NCBI RefSeq assembly: GCF_002356335.1
Contig: NZ_AP018165.1
Coordinates: forward strand, 2,046,001 to 2,110,000
Length of the DNA stretch: 64,000 nucleotides
From: [Mycobacterium] stephanolepidis
Lineage (GTDB): Bacteria; Actinomycetota; Actinomycetes; Mycobacteriales; Mycobacteriaceae
Direction of reading: 5' to 3'
The notes under the pieces are model-generated. The model was not told where the DNA came from, ran no database searches, and saw only the letters and a list, made by a program, of their open reading frames with translations. Below, in pieces: positions 11,831 to 19,314 of the stretch (positions are counted from its first letter, which is position 1; each line of letters opens with the position of its first letter). The translations under genes and the position numbers were made by a program.

Positions 11831-13072
11831 ATGGCAATCACGGACATCTCGGCATTCGCGCATCTCACCAGCGAGGACGTCGAGAACCTGGCCGTTGAGC
11901 TCGATGGGCTCCGGCGCGAGATCGAGGAGTCGCGCGGTACGCGCGACGCCCGCTATATCCGGCGCACCATCGCCGCGCAACGCGCGCTCGAGTTGACCGG
12001 CCGTGCGCTGCTGGCGGCGAGCAAGAAGCGCTCCGCATGGTGGGCCGGCACGCTGACGTTGGCCGTTGCCAAGATCATCGAGAACATGGAGATCGGCCAC
12101 AACGTCATGCACGGGCAGTGGGATTGGATGAACGATCCCGAGATCCACTCCTCGACGTGGGAATGGGATATGGCAGGTGCCTCCAAGCACTGGCGATTCA
12201 CGCATAACGTCGAGCACCACAAGTACACGAACATCCTCGATCTGGACGACGATGTGGGCTACGGGATCCTCAGGGTCACGCGCGACGAGTCGTGGAAGGT
12301 GCGCAACCTCCTGAACCTGCCACTCAACTTCATCCTCGCGGCTGGTTTTGAGTGGGGAATCGCCCTGCAGCACCTGGAATTCCGGAAGATCTGGACAAAG
12401 GAAACCCGTGAGGCGACCAAGCAGAGGGTGCGCGAACTGGTGGTCTCAGCAGGCGCGCAGGTCTTCAAGGACTACGTCGCGTTCCCGGCGATCACGGCGC
12501 TCTCTCCGGGGGCGTCCTATCGTTCGACGCTGACCTCCACCGCGACGGCCAACCTGATCCGCAATTTCTGGTCCAATGCCGTCATCTTCTGCGGGCATTT
12601 TCCGGACGGTGCGGAGAAGTTCTCCGTGACCGACATGGAGAACGAGACGCGGGGTCAGTGGTATCTGCGCCAGCTGCTGGGCAGCGCGAACTTCGATGCG
12701 GGTCCAACGATGCGACTGATGAGCGGCAACCTGTGTCATCAGATCGAACATCATCTCTACCCGGATTTGCCGAGTAACCGGCTGCACGAGATCTCACTAC
12801 GGGTACGGGAGATCTGCGATCGCTATGACCTGCCGTACACCACCGGATCGATGCTGTTCCAGTATGCGAAGACCTGGCGCACCATTGCCAAACTCTCGTT
12901 GCCGGATCGGTTCCTACGTGCGACCGCGGACAATGCACCGGAGACTCGTAGTGAGCGCATGTTCGTGGTCTTAGAACCACCAGTGGCCGAGGCGAACTCG
13001 GTTCCGCGTCGCGGGCTCAAGACCGCCATCGCCATGGTGCGTGAGCGGCGCCGCACCAAGGTGTCCGTCTAG
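11831..13072 (+). CDS. desA3: DesA3-type membrane acyl-CoA desaturase
   Basis: A 413-residue integral-membrane di-iron fatty-acid desaturase, close in sequence to M. tuberculosis DesA3 (Rv3229c), the delta-9 stearoyl-CoA desaturase that makes oleate for phospholipids and triacylglycerol. The three histidine boxes are intact: GHNVMHGQW, HNVEHHKYTN and HQIEHHLYPDLP. The N terminus MAITDISAFAHLTSEDVENL aligns with the DesA3 start. ATG 11831 follows AAGGAGG (11821-11827). The palindrome at 11781-11802 implies repression by an acyl-CoA-sensing TetR protein, which is an inference. The electron-transfer partner oxidoreductase found beside desA3 in M. tuberculosis (Rv3230c) is not adjacent here. Confidence 0.93.
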   Translation: MAITDISAFAHLTSEDVENLAVELDGLRREIEESRGTRDARYIRRTIAAQRALELTGRALLAASKKRSAWWAGTLTLAVAKIIENMEIGHNVMHGQWDWMNDPEIHSSTWEWDMAGASKHWRFTHNVEHHKYTNILDLDDDVGYGILRVTRDESWKVRNLLNLPLNFILAAGFEWGIALQHLEFRKIWTKETREATKQRVRELVVSAGAQVFKDYVAFPAITALSPGASYRSTLTSTATANLIRNFWSNAVIFCGHFPDGAEKFSVTDMENETRGQWYLRQLLGSANFDAGPTMRLMSGNLCHQIEHHLYPDLPSNRLHEISLRVREICDRYDLPYTTGSMLFQYAKTWRTIAKLSLPDRFLRATADNAPETRSERMFVVLEPPVAEANSVPRRGLKTAIAMVRERRRTKVSV

Positions 13073-13172
13073 TTTTCTGGGTGGCCGATCACGTCATCGG
13101 CGACGCGAACCCGCCCTGGTGATGTTGATGATTCTGCCGCGGATGTGGGCGGAACGCGATATGCAGTGATGT

Positions 13173-13838
13173 GTGACTACGTACGCAGAGGCCCCGGCGG
13201 TAACCGAAGTGGGCCGAGGGGATGCCCTGACCTCGGGTTCTGTCGAGAAGCCGGCACGCACACTGACCGGCTTCCTGGCCATGACACTGGATACTTTTGG
13301 TGCCATGCTGCGTCGTCCGCCGGCCGTGGGCGAGTTCTTCCGGCAGGTGTGGTCGATAGCCAGAGTGTCAGTTCTGCCGATGTGCATGGTGGCGATACCG
13401 CTCGCCGTAGTGATCGTGCTCGTCCTCGAGGCCCTGGTGTTCGGCCCGACCGGCTTTCCGACGCACGTGGTGTTGGTCGCGGCGGCCACGGGTGCCACTG
13501 TGGTCTTCGCCGAGGCGGATTCGTCTCGGATTCAGCAGGAGATCGACGCGATGCGGGGCAGGGGCATGGACATTACGCACGGGTTCGTTGTTCCCCGTGT
13601 CCTTGCCACGGCAGTCACAGCGGTGCCACTGGCGTTGATAGCTGTTGGGGCAGCTGGCGTCTACTTCTTCTCGGCTTTCGGAAAGCACACTCCGCTGAGT
13701 CTGTTCATCGGGAACTTGGCGCAGCTGATGAGCCCGACCAATGTGCTGATCGTGGCCATCGAGGCGGCGGCTCTCGGGTTCATCGGAGGCCTTATTGCCT
13801 GCTACAAAGGACTTACCGCGCCCGCTGACCGGTCATGA
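13173..13838 (+). CDS. short orphan YrbE/MlaE-like permease
   Basis: A 221-residue protein with about five hydrophobic segments. The region around residues 115-145 (FAEADSSRIQQEIDAMRGRGMD, then VVPRVLATAVTAVPLALI) resembles the conserved cytoplasmic loop of YrbE/MlaE permeases of Mce lipid importers, where an EIDAL-type motif precedes a PR-LA helix. It is shorter than typical YrbE proteins (about 250-290 residues), and no second yrbE, mce or ATPase gene is next to it. GTG 13173 has TATGCA seven bases upstream, consistent with a leaderless start. The family call is by eye. A role in lipid transport with an Mce system encoded elsewhere is possible but unproven. Confidence 0.62.
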   Translation: MTTYAEAPAVTEVGRGDALTSGSVEKPARTLTGFLAMTLDTFGAMLRRPPAVGEFFRQVWSIARVSVLPMCMVAIPLAVVIVLVLEALVFGPTGFPTHVVLVAAATGATVVFAEADSSRIQQEIDAMRGRGMDITHGFVVPRVLATAVTAVPLALIAVGAAGVYFFSAFGKHTPLSLFIGNLAQLMSPTNVLIVAIEAAALGFIGGLIACYKGLTAPADRS

Positions 13839-13852
13839 CCAAAGCGACGCGG

Positions 13853-14530
13853 TCACCGTGTGGTGAGCAGGGTCGTCAGGCGAAAGACCGGTGCGACCAG
13901 GCTGGCGGCACGTAGCCCGATCCTTTGAAGACGTTGGCTGCGCATGAGGGGGCCCAATCCCGCGAGCTGTGCGGCACCGTAAAGCATGTCCCAGTCGGTA
14001 TCGATGTGGGTGATCTTGAAGTCTTCGGTCAATGTATAGCGGTCGATACCAATGAAATTCAGGCATCGGCCGGTTCCCTTGAGCTTGGCGCCGGTGTTGG
14101 GCTCGATGGTCTCACCGATCATGCGGCCGATACCTCGCCACGGAATGGTGACCCGCCACTGACCGTCGAAGTAGTCCCAGTAGGGCAGTGACCGGTTGGT
14201 TCCGTCTTGCGGGTAGAACGCAAAGTCGGGGAAGACGTCGAAGGCGGCCTGGCAGTTGTCGATCGTGAACTGACGTCCGAGTCTGTTCTCCTGGAACGTC
14301 GTGCTGTCGATGTAGCTGCACTCCTCGGCAATGCAGTAATCGATCTTCTTGATGTCCTGCTCGGCCCAGGCGTCAAACCATGTGTAGGCGAACTCTGTTC
14401 GGCCCTGGGCCGGAAGTCCGCGCTCGATGTCGTTCTTTTCCTGCTGCCGCACCTTCTTCCAGAATTCCGGCATGAGCGCCTGATACTGCGCGTGTTCCGG
14501 CGAGGGGCCCAACTTGTCCAATCTGCTCAT
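13853..14530 (-). CDS. SnoaL/NTF2-like fold protein
   Basis: A 225-residue protein whose middle (about residues 45-170) has the pattern of the SnoaL-like/NTF2 fold: an N-terminal helix with YTWFDAWAEQDIKKIDY, then strands such as CSYIDSTTFQ, FAFYPQDG and WRVTIPWRG. Members include polyketide cyclases, dehydratases and small-ligand binders; the substrate cannot be read from the sequence. It lies 33 bases downstream of the P450 on the same strand with its own AAAGGAAAGAG ribosome site, so the two are probably one operon and may act on the same compound. The C-terminal 40 residues are basic and hydrophobic. Confidence 0.72.
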   Translation of the reverse strand: MSRLDKLGPSPEHAQYQALMPEFWKKVRQQEKNDIERGLPAQGRTEFAYTWFDAWAEQDIKKIDYCIAEECSYIDSTTFQENRLGRQFTIDNCQAAFDVFPDFAFYPQDGTNRSLPYWDYFDGQWRVTIPWRGIGRMIGETIEPNTGAKLKGTGRCLNFIGIDRYTLTEDFKITHIDTDWDMLYGAAQLAGLGPLMRSQRLQRIGLRAASLVAPVFRLTTLLTTR

Positions 14531-14563
14531 CTCTTTCCTTTCGTTGTGGGACTGTGTGATGGC

Positions 14564-15964
14564 TCAGCGGGTGAGGAGCCGTGTCGGGAGGCCGCCGGCC
14601 AAGCCGGTGGAGACTCGTACTCGGTGTCGGGGTGTCCAGCCATCGCGGATCTGGAATGCATAGCGCTGCAGGATGGTTCCGAGGACCAAGGTTCCCTCGA
14701 TGTAGGCCATCCGCGTGCCCATGCACTTGCGTGGTCCGATACTGAACGGCAGGAAAGCATTCCGATTGATCTTGTCGGTCAGGAATCGTTCGGGATTGAA
14801 CGTCTCCGGGTCCTTCCAGAACCGGGGGTCGCGCTGCAGTGCGTATTGCGTGATGACGACCTGTGAGCCCTGCGGAATGAGATAGCCACCGATCTCGTCG
14901 TCCTGTACGGCCGTTCGGATGTTGGCGGGTGCGGCCTGAAAGCGCTGCGCCTCATCGAAACATGCCTTCAGATACTTCAGGTTTTCCAGGTCGTCGTACT
15001 CCAATGTCTTTCCGCCCAGCGCGTCGATTTCGTTGTACGCCTTACCGAGCGCGATCGGGTTGCGGCAGAGCAGCGCGATGGTCCAGGCCAGTGAGGCGGC
15101 GGTGGTCTCGAATCCCGCGAACACCAATCCGGCGGCCTCCGAGCGCCGTCGCCGGTGCTGTATCTGCGGGCAGCCCTCGAATTCCAGACCGACCAACGCA
15201 TCCACCAGATCGGGCGAGTCGGACGCCGGGCACCCTTTCCGTTCGTCGACAAAGCGGTCGAGGATGCCGAACAGTTCCGCTTTCGCCTGTTCGCCACTGC
15301 GACGCAGGGGATTTGGCATCCAGCTGGGCAGATAGTGCATGGCGACCCGGCTGATCACGTAGCGGCCGTACCGTCGCGCACCGTCGACGGCGTGATCAAT
15401 CTCGTCGGAGCCGAGCTGAACGTTGAACATCGAGCGCATCAGCCCGTCCATCACGACCGCACCGAGTTCATGTTCGAGGTCCACAGGTTGCCCGCTGCCC
15501 ACATGGCGTGACCAGGCATCGACTCGATCGGTTATTCCTTCCATCATGAGCGGTGTCGCTGCCGCCAATGCGCGTTCGCCGAAGTAGGGATTGAAAGCGG
15601 TGCGGACTCGTTTCCACTCCCGGCCCTCGAGCAAGGGGAGGGCGGCCGGTTCCCCGGAGACCAACTCGATGGTGGCCTCGTGCTTCGCGTATCGGTCGTG
15701 GTGGCGGGTGAACACATGGTCGATGTACTCGGGATGGTTGATCAGGGTGACTGTGAGTGCGGGGCTTGGGCCCGTGAAGAGGCGGACGATGTCGCCGTAT
15801 CGGTTCGCGATCTTGGGCAGTAGCAGGTACGGCAGGCGAAACGGGTCACCCAGGCAGCTCAGTCCCAGCAGTGCGGCCCGATGCAAGGGCAGTCGCGGGG
15901 CAAGCCGAGGTCCCGGGGTCTGCGGCGCTTCCTGTGCGGGGGAGTTCGTGCCGATGGCGTGCAT
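14564..15964 (-). CDS. cytochrome P450
   Basis: A 466-residue heme monooxygenase. The I-helix oxygen-activation motif FAGFETT (about residues 284-290), the K-helix EAQR (about 339-342) and the heme loop FSIGPRKCMG with its cysteine near 415 are all intact. The tryptophan/arginine-containing C-helix is also visible (GREWKRVRTAF), as is the PERF region. The PxR-type K-helix and long N terminus are closer to the CYP3/CYP4-like group than to P450cam-type enzymes. AGAGAAGAGG precedes ATG 15964. The substrate is unknown; the SnoaL-like partner and divergent TetR gene suggest an inducible oxidation of a lipid, steroid or xenobiotic. The redox partner is not in the window. Confidence 0.93.
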   Translation of the reverse strand: MHAIGTNSPAQEAPQTPGPRLAPRLPLHRAALLGLSCLGDPFRLPYLLLPKIANRYGDIVRLFTGPSPALTVTLINHPEYIDHVFTRHHDRYAKHEATIELVSGEPAALPLLEGREWKRVRTAFNPYFGERALAAATPLMMEGITDRVDAWSRHVGSGQPVDLEHELGAVVMDGLMRSMFNVQLGSDEIDHAVDGARRYGRYVISRVAMHYLPSWMPNPLRRSGEQAKAELFGILDRFVDERKGCPASDSPDLVDALVGLEFEGCPQIQHRRRRSEAAGLVFAGFETTAASLAWTIALLCRNPIALGKAYNEIDALGGKTLEYDDLENLKYLKACFDEAQRFQAAPANIRTAVQDDEIGGYLIPQGSQVVITQYALQRDPRFWKDPETFNPERFLTDKINRNAFLPFSIGPRKCMGTRMAYIEGTLVLGTILQRYAFQIRDGWTPRHRVRVSTGLAGGLPTRLLTR

Positions 15965-16035
15965 GGCTGCCTCTTCTCTGCGGAACGGAGATTCTGGTGG
16001 CGAAGTGTATGGCGGATTCGATCAGCATGCAATAC

Positions 16036-16061
16036 TGAATCAAAAGTAATTCATTGATTCA
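16036..16061. promoter_or_regulatory. inverted repeat between P450 and tetR
   Basis: TGAATCAA (16036-16043) and TTGATTCA (16054-16061) are perfect inverted repeats separated by ten bases, in an AT-rich patch that stands out from the GC-rich surroundings. It lies between the divergent P450 and TetR starts, the usual place for the operator of a self-regulated TetR switch. Confidence 0.6.
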
Positions 16062-16093
16062 AATGCCAGGTAGATGTGCCGGGAGGAGGGGCT

Positions 16094-16759
16094 GTGAGTC
16101 GCACCGAGGTTTCGCAGGCCCCCGCCGTTACTATCGGGTCCGTGGTAGAGATCGACTCGTTGCTGCGGCAGCTGGTCACCGGAACCCTGTCCGACACGAA
16201 TGTGGCGACCTCTCATTTGTTGGATGCCGCGCGCGAGGAATTCGTCGCCCACGGGATCGCCCGCACCGCTGTCGGGGATATCGCACGCCGCGCCGGTGTG
16301 TCCCGCCCGACGCTGTACCGGAAGTGTGGAGACAAGGAAGACATAGTCGCCGCTGTGTTGGTCCGGGAGACAGCCGAATTCTTCATGCGGGCACAGGCTG
16401 CGCTCGCGCCCTTGTCCAATGCCGAGGACAGGATGGTCGAGGCATTCGTCATGGGCATGCGTGAGGCACGTGATCATCCATTGGTGATGGCTCTCAAGGA
16501 ATTCGACGCCGAATCGTTCTCGCGGAATATCTTTGATGTGAATGCGTCCGGCTACCAGGGCCTGCTTGCGGTGATCGCGGAACTACTGGCCGACGAGGAC
16601 TATCCCATTCCTGCGGTGAAGCGCGCACTCGACCTGGCGCTGCGGCTGACGTCGACGTTTCTGGTGAACCCTTCCGTGCTGGTGCCGACCGACACCGACG
16701 AAAACACCCGCGAGTTCGCGGGCCGATATCTGCTACCCCTTATGCGTGCCGCCCGTTAG
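16094..16759 (+). CDS. TetR/AcrR-family transcriptional regulator
   Basis: A 221-residue repressor-type protein. The N-terminal helix-turn-helix spans about residues 40-85 (ATSHLLDAAREEF, GIARTAVGDIARRAGVSRPTLYRKCGDKEDI), a textbook TetR domain. The C-terminal ligand domain is not diagnostic. GTG 16094 is chosen because GGAGGAGGGG sits directly upstream. It is divergent from the P450/SnoaL pair, with an inverted-repeat operator candidate in between, so it probably controls that pair and itself. Confidence 0.9.
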   Translation: MSRTEVSQAPAVTIGSVVEIDSLLRQLVTGTLSDTNVATSHLLDAAREEFVAHGIARTAVGDIARRAGVSRPTLYRKCGDKEDIVAAVLVRETAEFFMRAQAALAPLSNAEDRMVEAFVMGMREARDHPLVMALKEFDAESFSRNIFDVNASGYQGLLAVIAELLADEDYPIPAVKRALDLALRLTSTFLVNPSVLVPTDTDENTREFAGRYLLPLMRAAR

Positions 16760-16781
16760 GTGCGCTCCGTATCCTGGTGTG

Positions 16782-17444
16782 GTGGCTACAGTTTTGACGG
16801 TGAACGTGGGCCAGCTGCGGTCGAATCCGGCAGGTGGGCCTACGCGCACCGGTATCGACAAACATCCCACCGAATCGGTGATAGCCGTCCGCGCGCCGGG
16901 TGGCGGGGTTGAGGGTGTCGGCAGCGGTCTGGAAGGTGACGCGATCGGGGATACGAGCGTGCACGGTGGCGATGACCAAGCCGTGTACGCATATGCCCGC
17001 GAGGATCTGGACTGGTGGCAGCATGCACTCGGACGAGAGCTGGCGAACGGCCAGTTCGGGGAGAACCTGACCACCCGCGAGATCGATGTGACTGGCGCGC
17101 TCATCGGTGAGCAGTGGCATATCGGTGACGGCGGGCTGGTGCTGGAAGTGTCCGCGCCGCGAATACCGTGTCGGACCTTTGCGGCCTGGCTCGATCTGCG
17201 CGGATGGGTCAAAACCTTTACAACACAAGCAATCCCCGGCGCGTACTTCCGGGTGATCTCACCCGGGGTGGTGCGAAAAGGTGACGGCATCGCCGTCAAG
17301 AACCGTCCGGGGCACGATGTGACCGTCGGACTTGCGTTCCGGGCGCTGACCCTCGAATCCGAGTTGCTTCCGCGGCTTCTCGATGCTCCCGCGTTGCCGG
17401 AGCACGTTAAGGAGACTGTCAGGCGTAGGAGCGGATCGGCGTAA
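16782..17444 (+). CDS. MOSC-domain protein (YiiM-like)
   Basis: A 220-residue protein of the MOSC family, beta-barrel sulfur-carrier-like domains related to the C terminus of molybdenum-cofactor sulfurase. The start VATVLTVNVGQL resembles YiiM. GLEGDAIGDTSVHGGDDQAVYAYAREDLDWW and QFGENLTT are family blocks, and the conserved cysteine lies in PRIPCRTFAAW. YiiM-type proteins reduce hydroxylated purines and other N-hydroxy compounds using Moco, so a similar detoxifying role is plausible. GTG 16782 is preferred because TATCCT (16770-16775) lies six bases before it, giving a leaderless transcript. It is convergent with the thioesterase gene, one base separating the stops. Confidence 0.88.
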   Translation: MATVLTVNVGQLRSNPAGGPTRTGIDKHPTESVIAVRAPGGGVEGVGSGLEGDAIGDTSVHGGDDQAVYAYAREDLDWWQHALGRELANGQFGENLTTREIDVTGALIGEQWHIGDGGLVLEVSAPRIPCRTFAAWLDLRGWVKTFTTQAIPGAYFRVISPGVVRKGDGIAVKNRPGHDVTVGLAFRALTLESELLPRLLDAPALPEHVKETVRRRSGSA

Positions 17445-17445
17445 T

Positions 17446-18255
17446 TTACCGCCGCTGCACCAGGACCGTCTGTGCGCTGGAGCCGATGTAGCCGCGGCGG
17501 TCGAATATTTCCGCGGTGGTCACGCCGACACCGTCGGGTCCGACCGACATCCGGGCGCGTACACCGAACTCGTCGCCTTGAGGAATTCGGTGGACGTGCA
17601 TCACGGTGTCGGTGTTCATGTAGACGAACCGCAGGGGATTGAGTACCGCGCCGATGCCGTTCGCGGAGTCGATGACCGATGCCAGTCGCTGCCATCCGGT
17701 GGTGGGCTCGGTGTCGACGATGTGCACATGTGGTCGCATCCAGGCCACTTGTGGTTCCCCGTTTGGTACCGAAAACCACTGAAAATCAACCGATTTCGAG
17801 TAATTCGAGCCCTCGAAGCCGAATGCCGGCGGTGTGGGGCCGGGCGGGTACTCGGGCAGGGGTGGGTACCGGTCGCTGGCCTTGTCGGCGGTCACCGAAG
17901 TCGCCAACAGCCACGCGCTGGCTCGTGCGACCGCCCGGTAACCGCCATTGGCACGCGCCTCCATCTCGGCCACGGCAAGCGCGATGCGGCGACCTGGCCG
18001 TTCGATCCACGCTCGTACGCGCACCGGCTCCAGCGGAACCGGGCCGAGGATGTCGAGCGCCACCCGGCCGATCCTCAGGCTCTCGCGCGGCTCCGGCAGC
18101 TCCTCGATAGCCTTGAGTAGCAACGCCATCGGGGGAGAGCCGTGCTGCAGGTTCGGCCCCCACCCGCTGGCGGTCAACTCGGTGGACTCGAACACCTGGA
18201 ACTGGCTGTCGGCATCCAATCGCCGGTAGTAACAGCCCGTTAGCTCCAACGTCAT
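17446..18255 (-). CDS. thioesterase-like (double hotdog) protein
   Basis: A 269-residue protein of the TesB-like thioesterase superfamily, two hotdog halves. The N half includes GPNLQHGSPPMALLLKAIEE and RIGRVALDILGPVPLEPVRVRAWIERPGRR. The C half includes SANGIGAVLNPLRFVYMNTDTVMHVHRIP, a typical second-domain pattern with the aspartate of an acyl-CoA thioesterase site. It likely hydrolyses an acyl-CoA, but the substrate is unknown. The ATG lies in an ATGA overlap with the stop of the upstream nuclease gene, so the two are co-translated. Confidence 0.82.
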   Translation of the reverse strand: MTLELTGCYYRRLDADSQFQVFESTELTASGWGPNLQHGSPPMALLLKAIEELPEPRESLRIGRVALDILGPVPLEPVRVRAWIERPGRRIALAVAEMEARANGGYRAVARASAWLLATSVTADKASDRYPPLPEYPPGPTPPAFGFEGSNYSKSVDFQWFSVPNGEPQVAWMRPHVHIVDTEPTTGWQRLASVIDSANGIGAVLNPLRFVYMNTDTVMHVHRIPQGDEFGVRARMSVGPDGVGVTTAEIFDRRGYIGSSAQTVLVQRR

Positions 18256-19142
18256 GCGGCATCTCCCGGGATCGCGGTCGCGGAGGCTTCGGCATCTTCG
18301 ATATCAGTATCGGAGACACCGTAATCGGAGGGCCAGCCCGGGTAGGGCGGCGGCGTGCCACCGAACGCGGGGCACAGCGACTGATGGGCACACCAGTCGC
18401 ATAACCGTGACGGACTGGGCCGGAAGTCGCCCGTGGTGCCCAGATTCTGAATCGTTCGCCAGATCGCCATCAGCGTCTTCTCGAACTTGAGCAGCTCTGC
18501 CTCATCCGGTGTGTAGTCGAGAACCTCGCCATCGGACAGATACAGCAGCCGCAGCCGTCGCGGCACCACCCCGCGGGTGCGATACAGCGCGACGGCATAG
18601 AACTTCATCTGAAACAACGCCTTGGCTTCGAACAAGGCGCGCGGCGCACGTCCGGTCTTGTAGTCGACCAGACGCATCGCGCCTCCGGGTGCGATGTCGA
18701 TGCGATCGATGAATCCGCGCAGCATTGTGCCGTCGGACAACTCCACCTCGACGCGCTCCTCGCAACTGTCGGGATCGAATCGGGTGGGATCTTCAAGCCG
18801 GTAGTAGCCCGACAGTAGATCTCGCGCCTCGTCGAGGAACCCCGGAAGGCGATCGGCCTCGACCACCGCCGCGAGTTCAGGGTTCGATTCCACGAGGCGT
18901 TCCCACGCGGGCTCCACCAATCCGGCGGCGGTGGCGTACTCGCGATCGGCCGCGGGCCGGGCGTAGAGATCTTCCAGCGCGGCATGCACGAGGCTGCCCC
19001 GCACCTGCGCTGTTGAGGGCGGCTCGGGGAGGCGGTCGATCGCGCGGAACCGGTACAGCAGCGGGCATTGTTTGAAGTCGCTGGCACGGGAAGGGGACAG
19101 CGCGGGCCGGCGTGTGGGCCGGTTCTGCGTGGTCTCCTCCAT
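18252..19142 (-). CDS. RecB-family exonuclease with 4Fe-4S cluster motif
   Basis: A 296-residue PD-(D/E)XK nuclease like M. tuberculosis Rv2119. The catalytic motifs are visible as RGFIDRIDIAPGG (aspartate), RLVDYKTGRAPR (DYK) and QMKFYAVAL (Q-Y). A cysteine in FKQCPLLYRF plus the C-terminal cluster LCDWCAHQSLCP matches the 4Fe-4S staple of AddB/Cas4-like nucleases. A role in DNA repair is inferred from the family. ATG 19142 is chosen because TAGGCT lies exactly seven bases upstream, fitting a leaderless mRNA; ATG 19160 is the alternative. No recombinase or CRISPR partner is nearby. Confidence 0.87.
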   Translation of the reverse strand: MEETTQNRPTRRPALSPSRASDFKQCPLLYRFRAIDRLPEPPSTAQVRGSLVHAALEDLYARPAADREYATAAGLVEPAWERLVESNPELAAVVEADRLPGFLDEARDLLSGYYRLEDPTRFDPDSCEERVEVELSDGTMLRGFIDRIDIAPGGAMRLVDYKTGRAPRALFEAKALFQMKFYAVALYRTRGVVPRRLRLLYLSDGEVLDYTPDEAELLKFEKTLMAIWRTIQNLGTTGDFRPSPSRLCDWCAHQSLCPAFGGTPPPYPGWPSDYGVSDTDIEDAEASATAIPGDAA

Positions 19143-19314
19143 GGTTGGCAGCCTAGGCATCGTGTCCGACAGGTGCTGACGCCACGCCGGGCACAAAGCC
19201 GCTGGGCTCTGTTCAACACATGTCACAAGTCGTCCCCAAAATATCCGTACTCGAAGTAACGTGAACCTCTCATTGGCCATGGGGCGGCGAAGCCCCGCGC
19301 GAGAGGAATGCGCA

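Noticed and set aside
19262..19290. TGAACC upstream of the CocE-type hydrolase as a third SigL promoter
   Set aside because: No CGT-type -10 element follows at 16-18 bases; the matching position reads GCGGCG.
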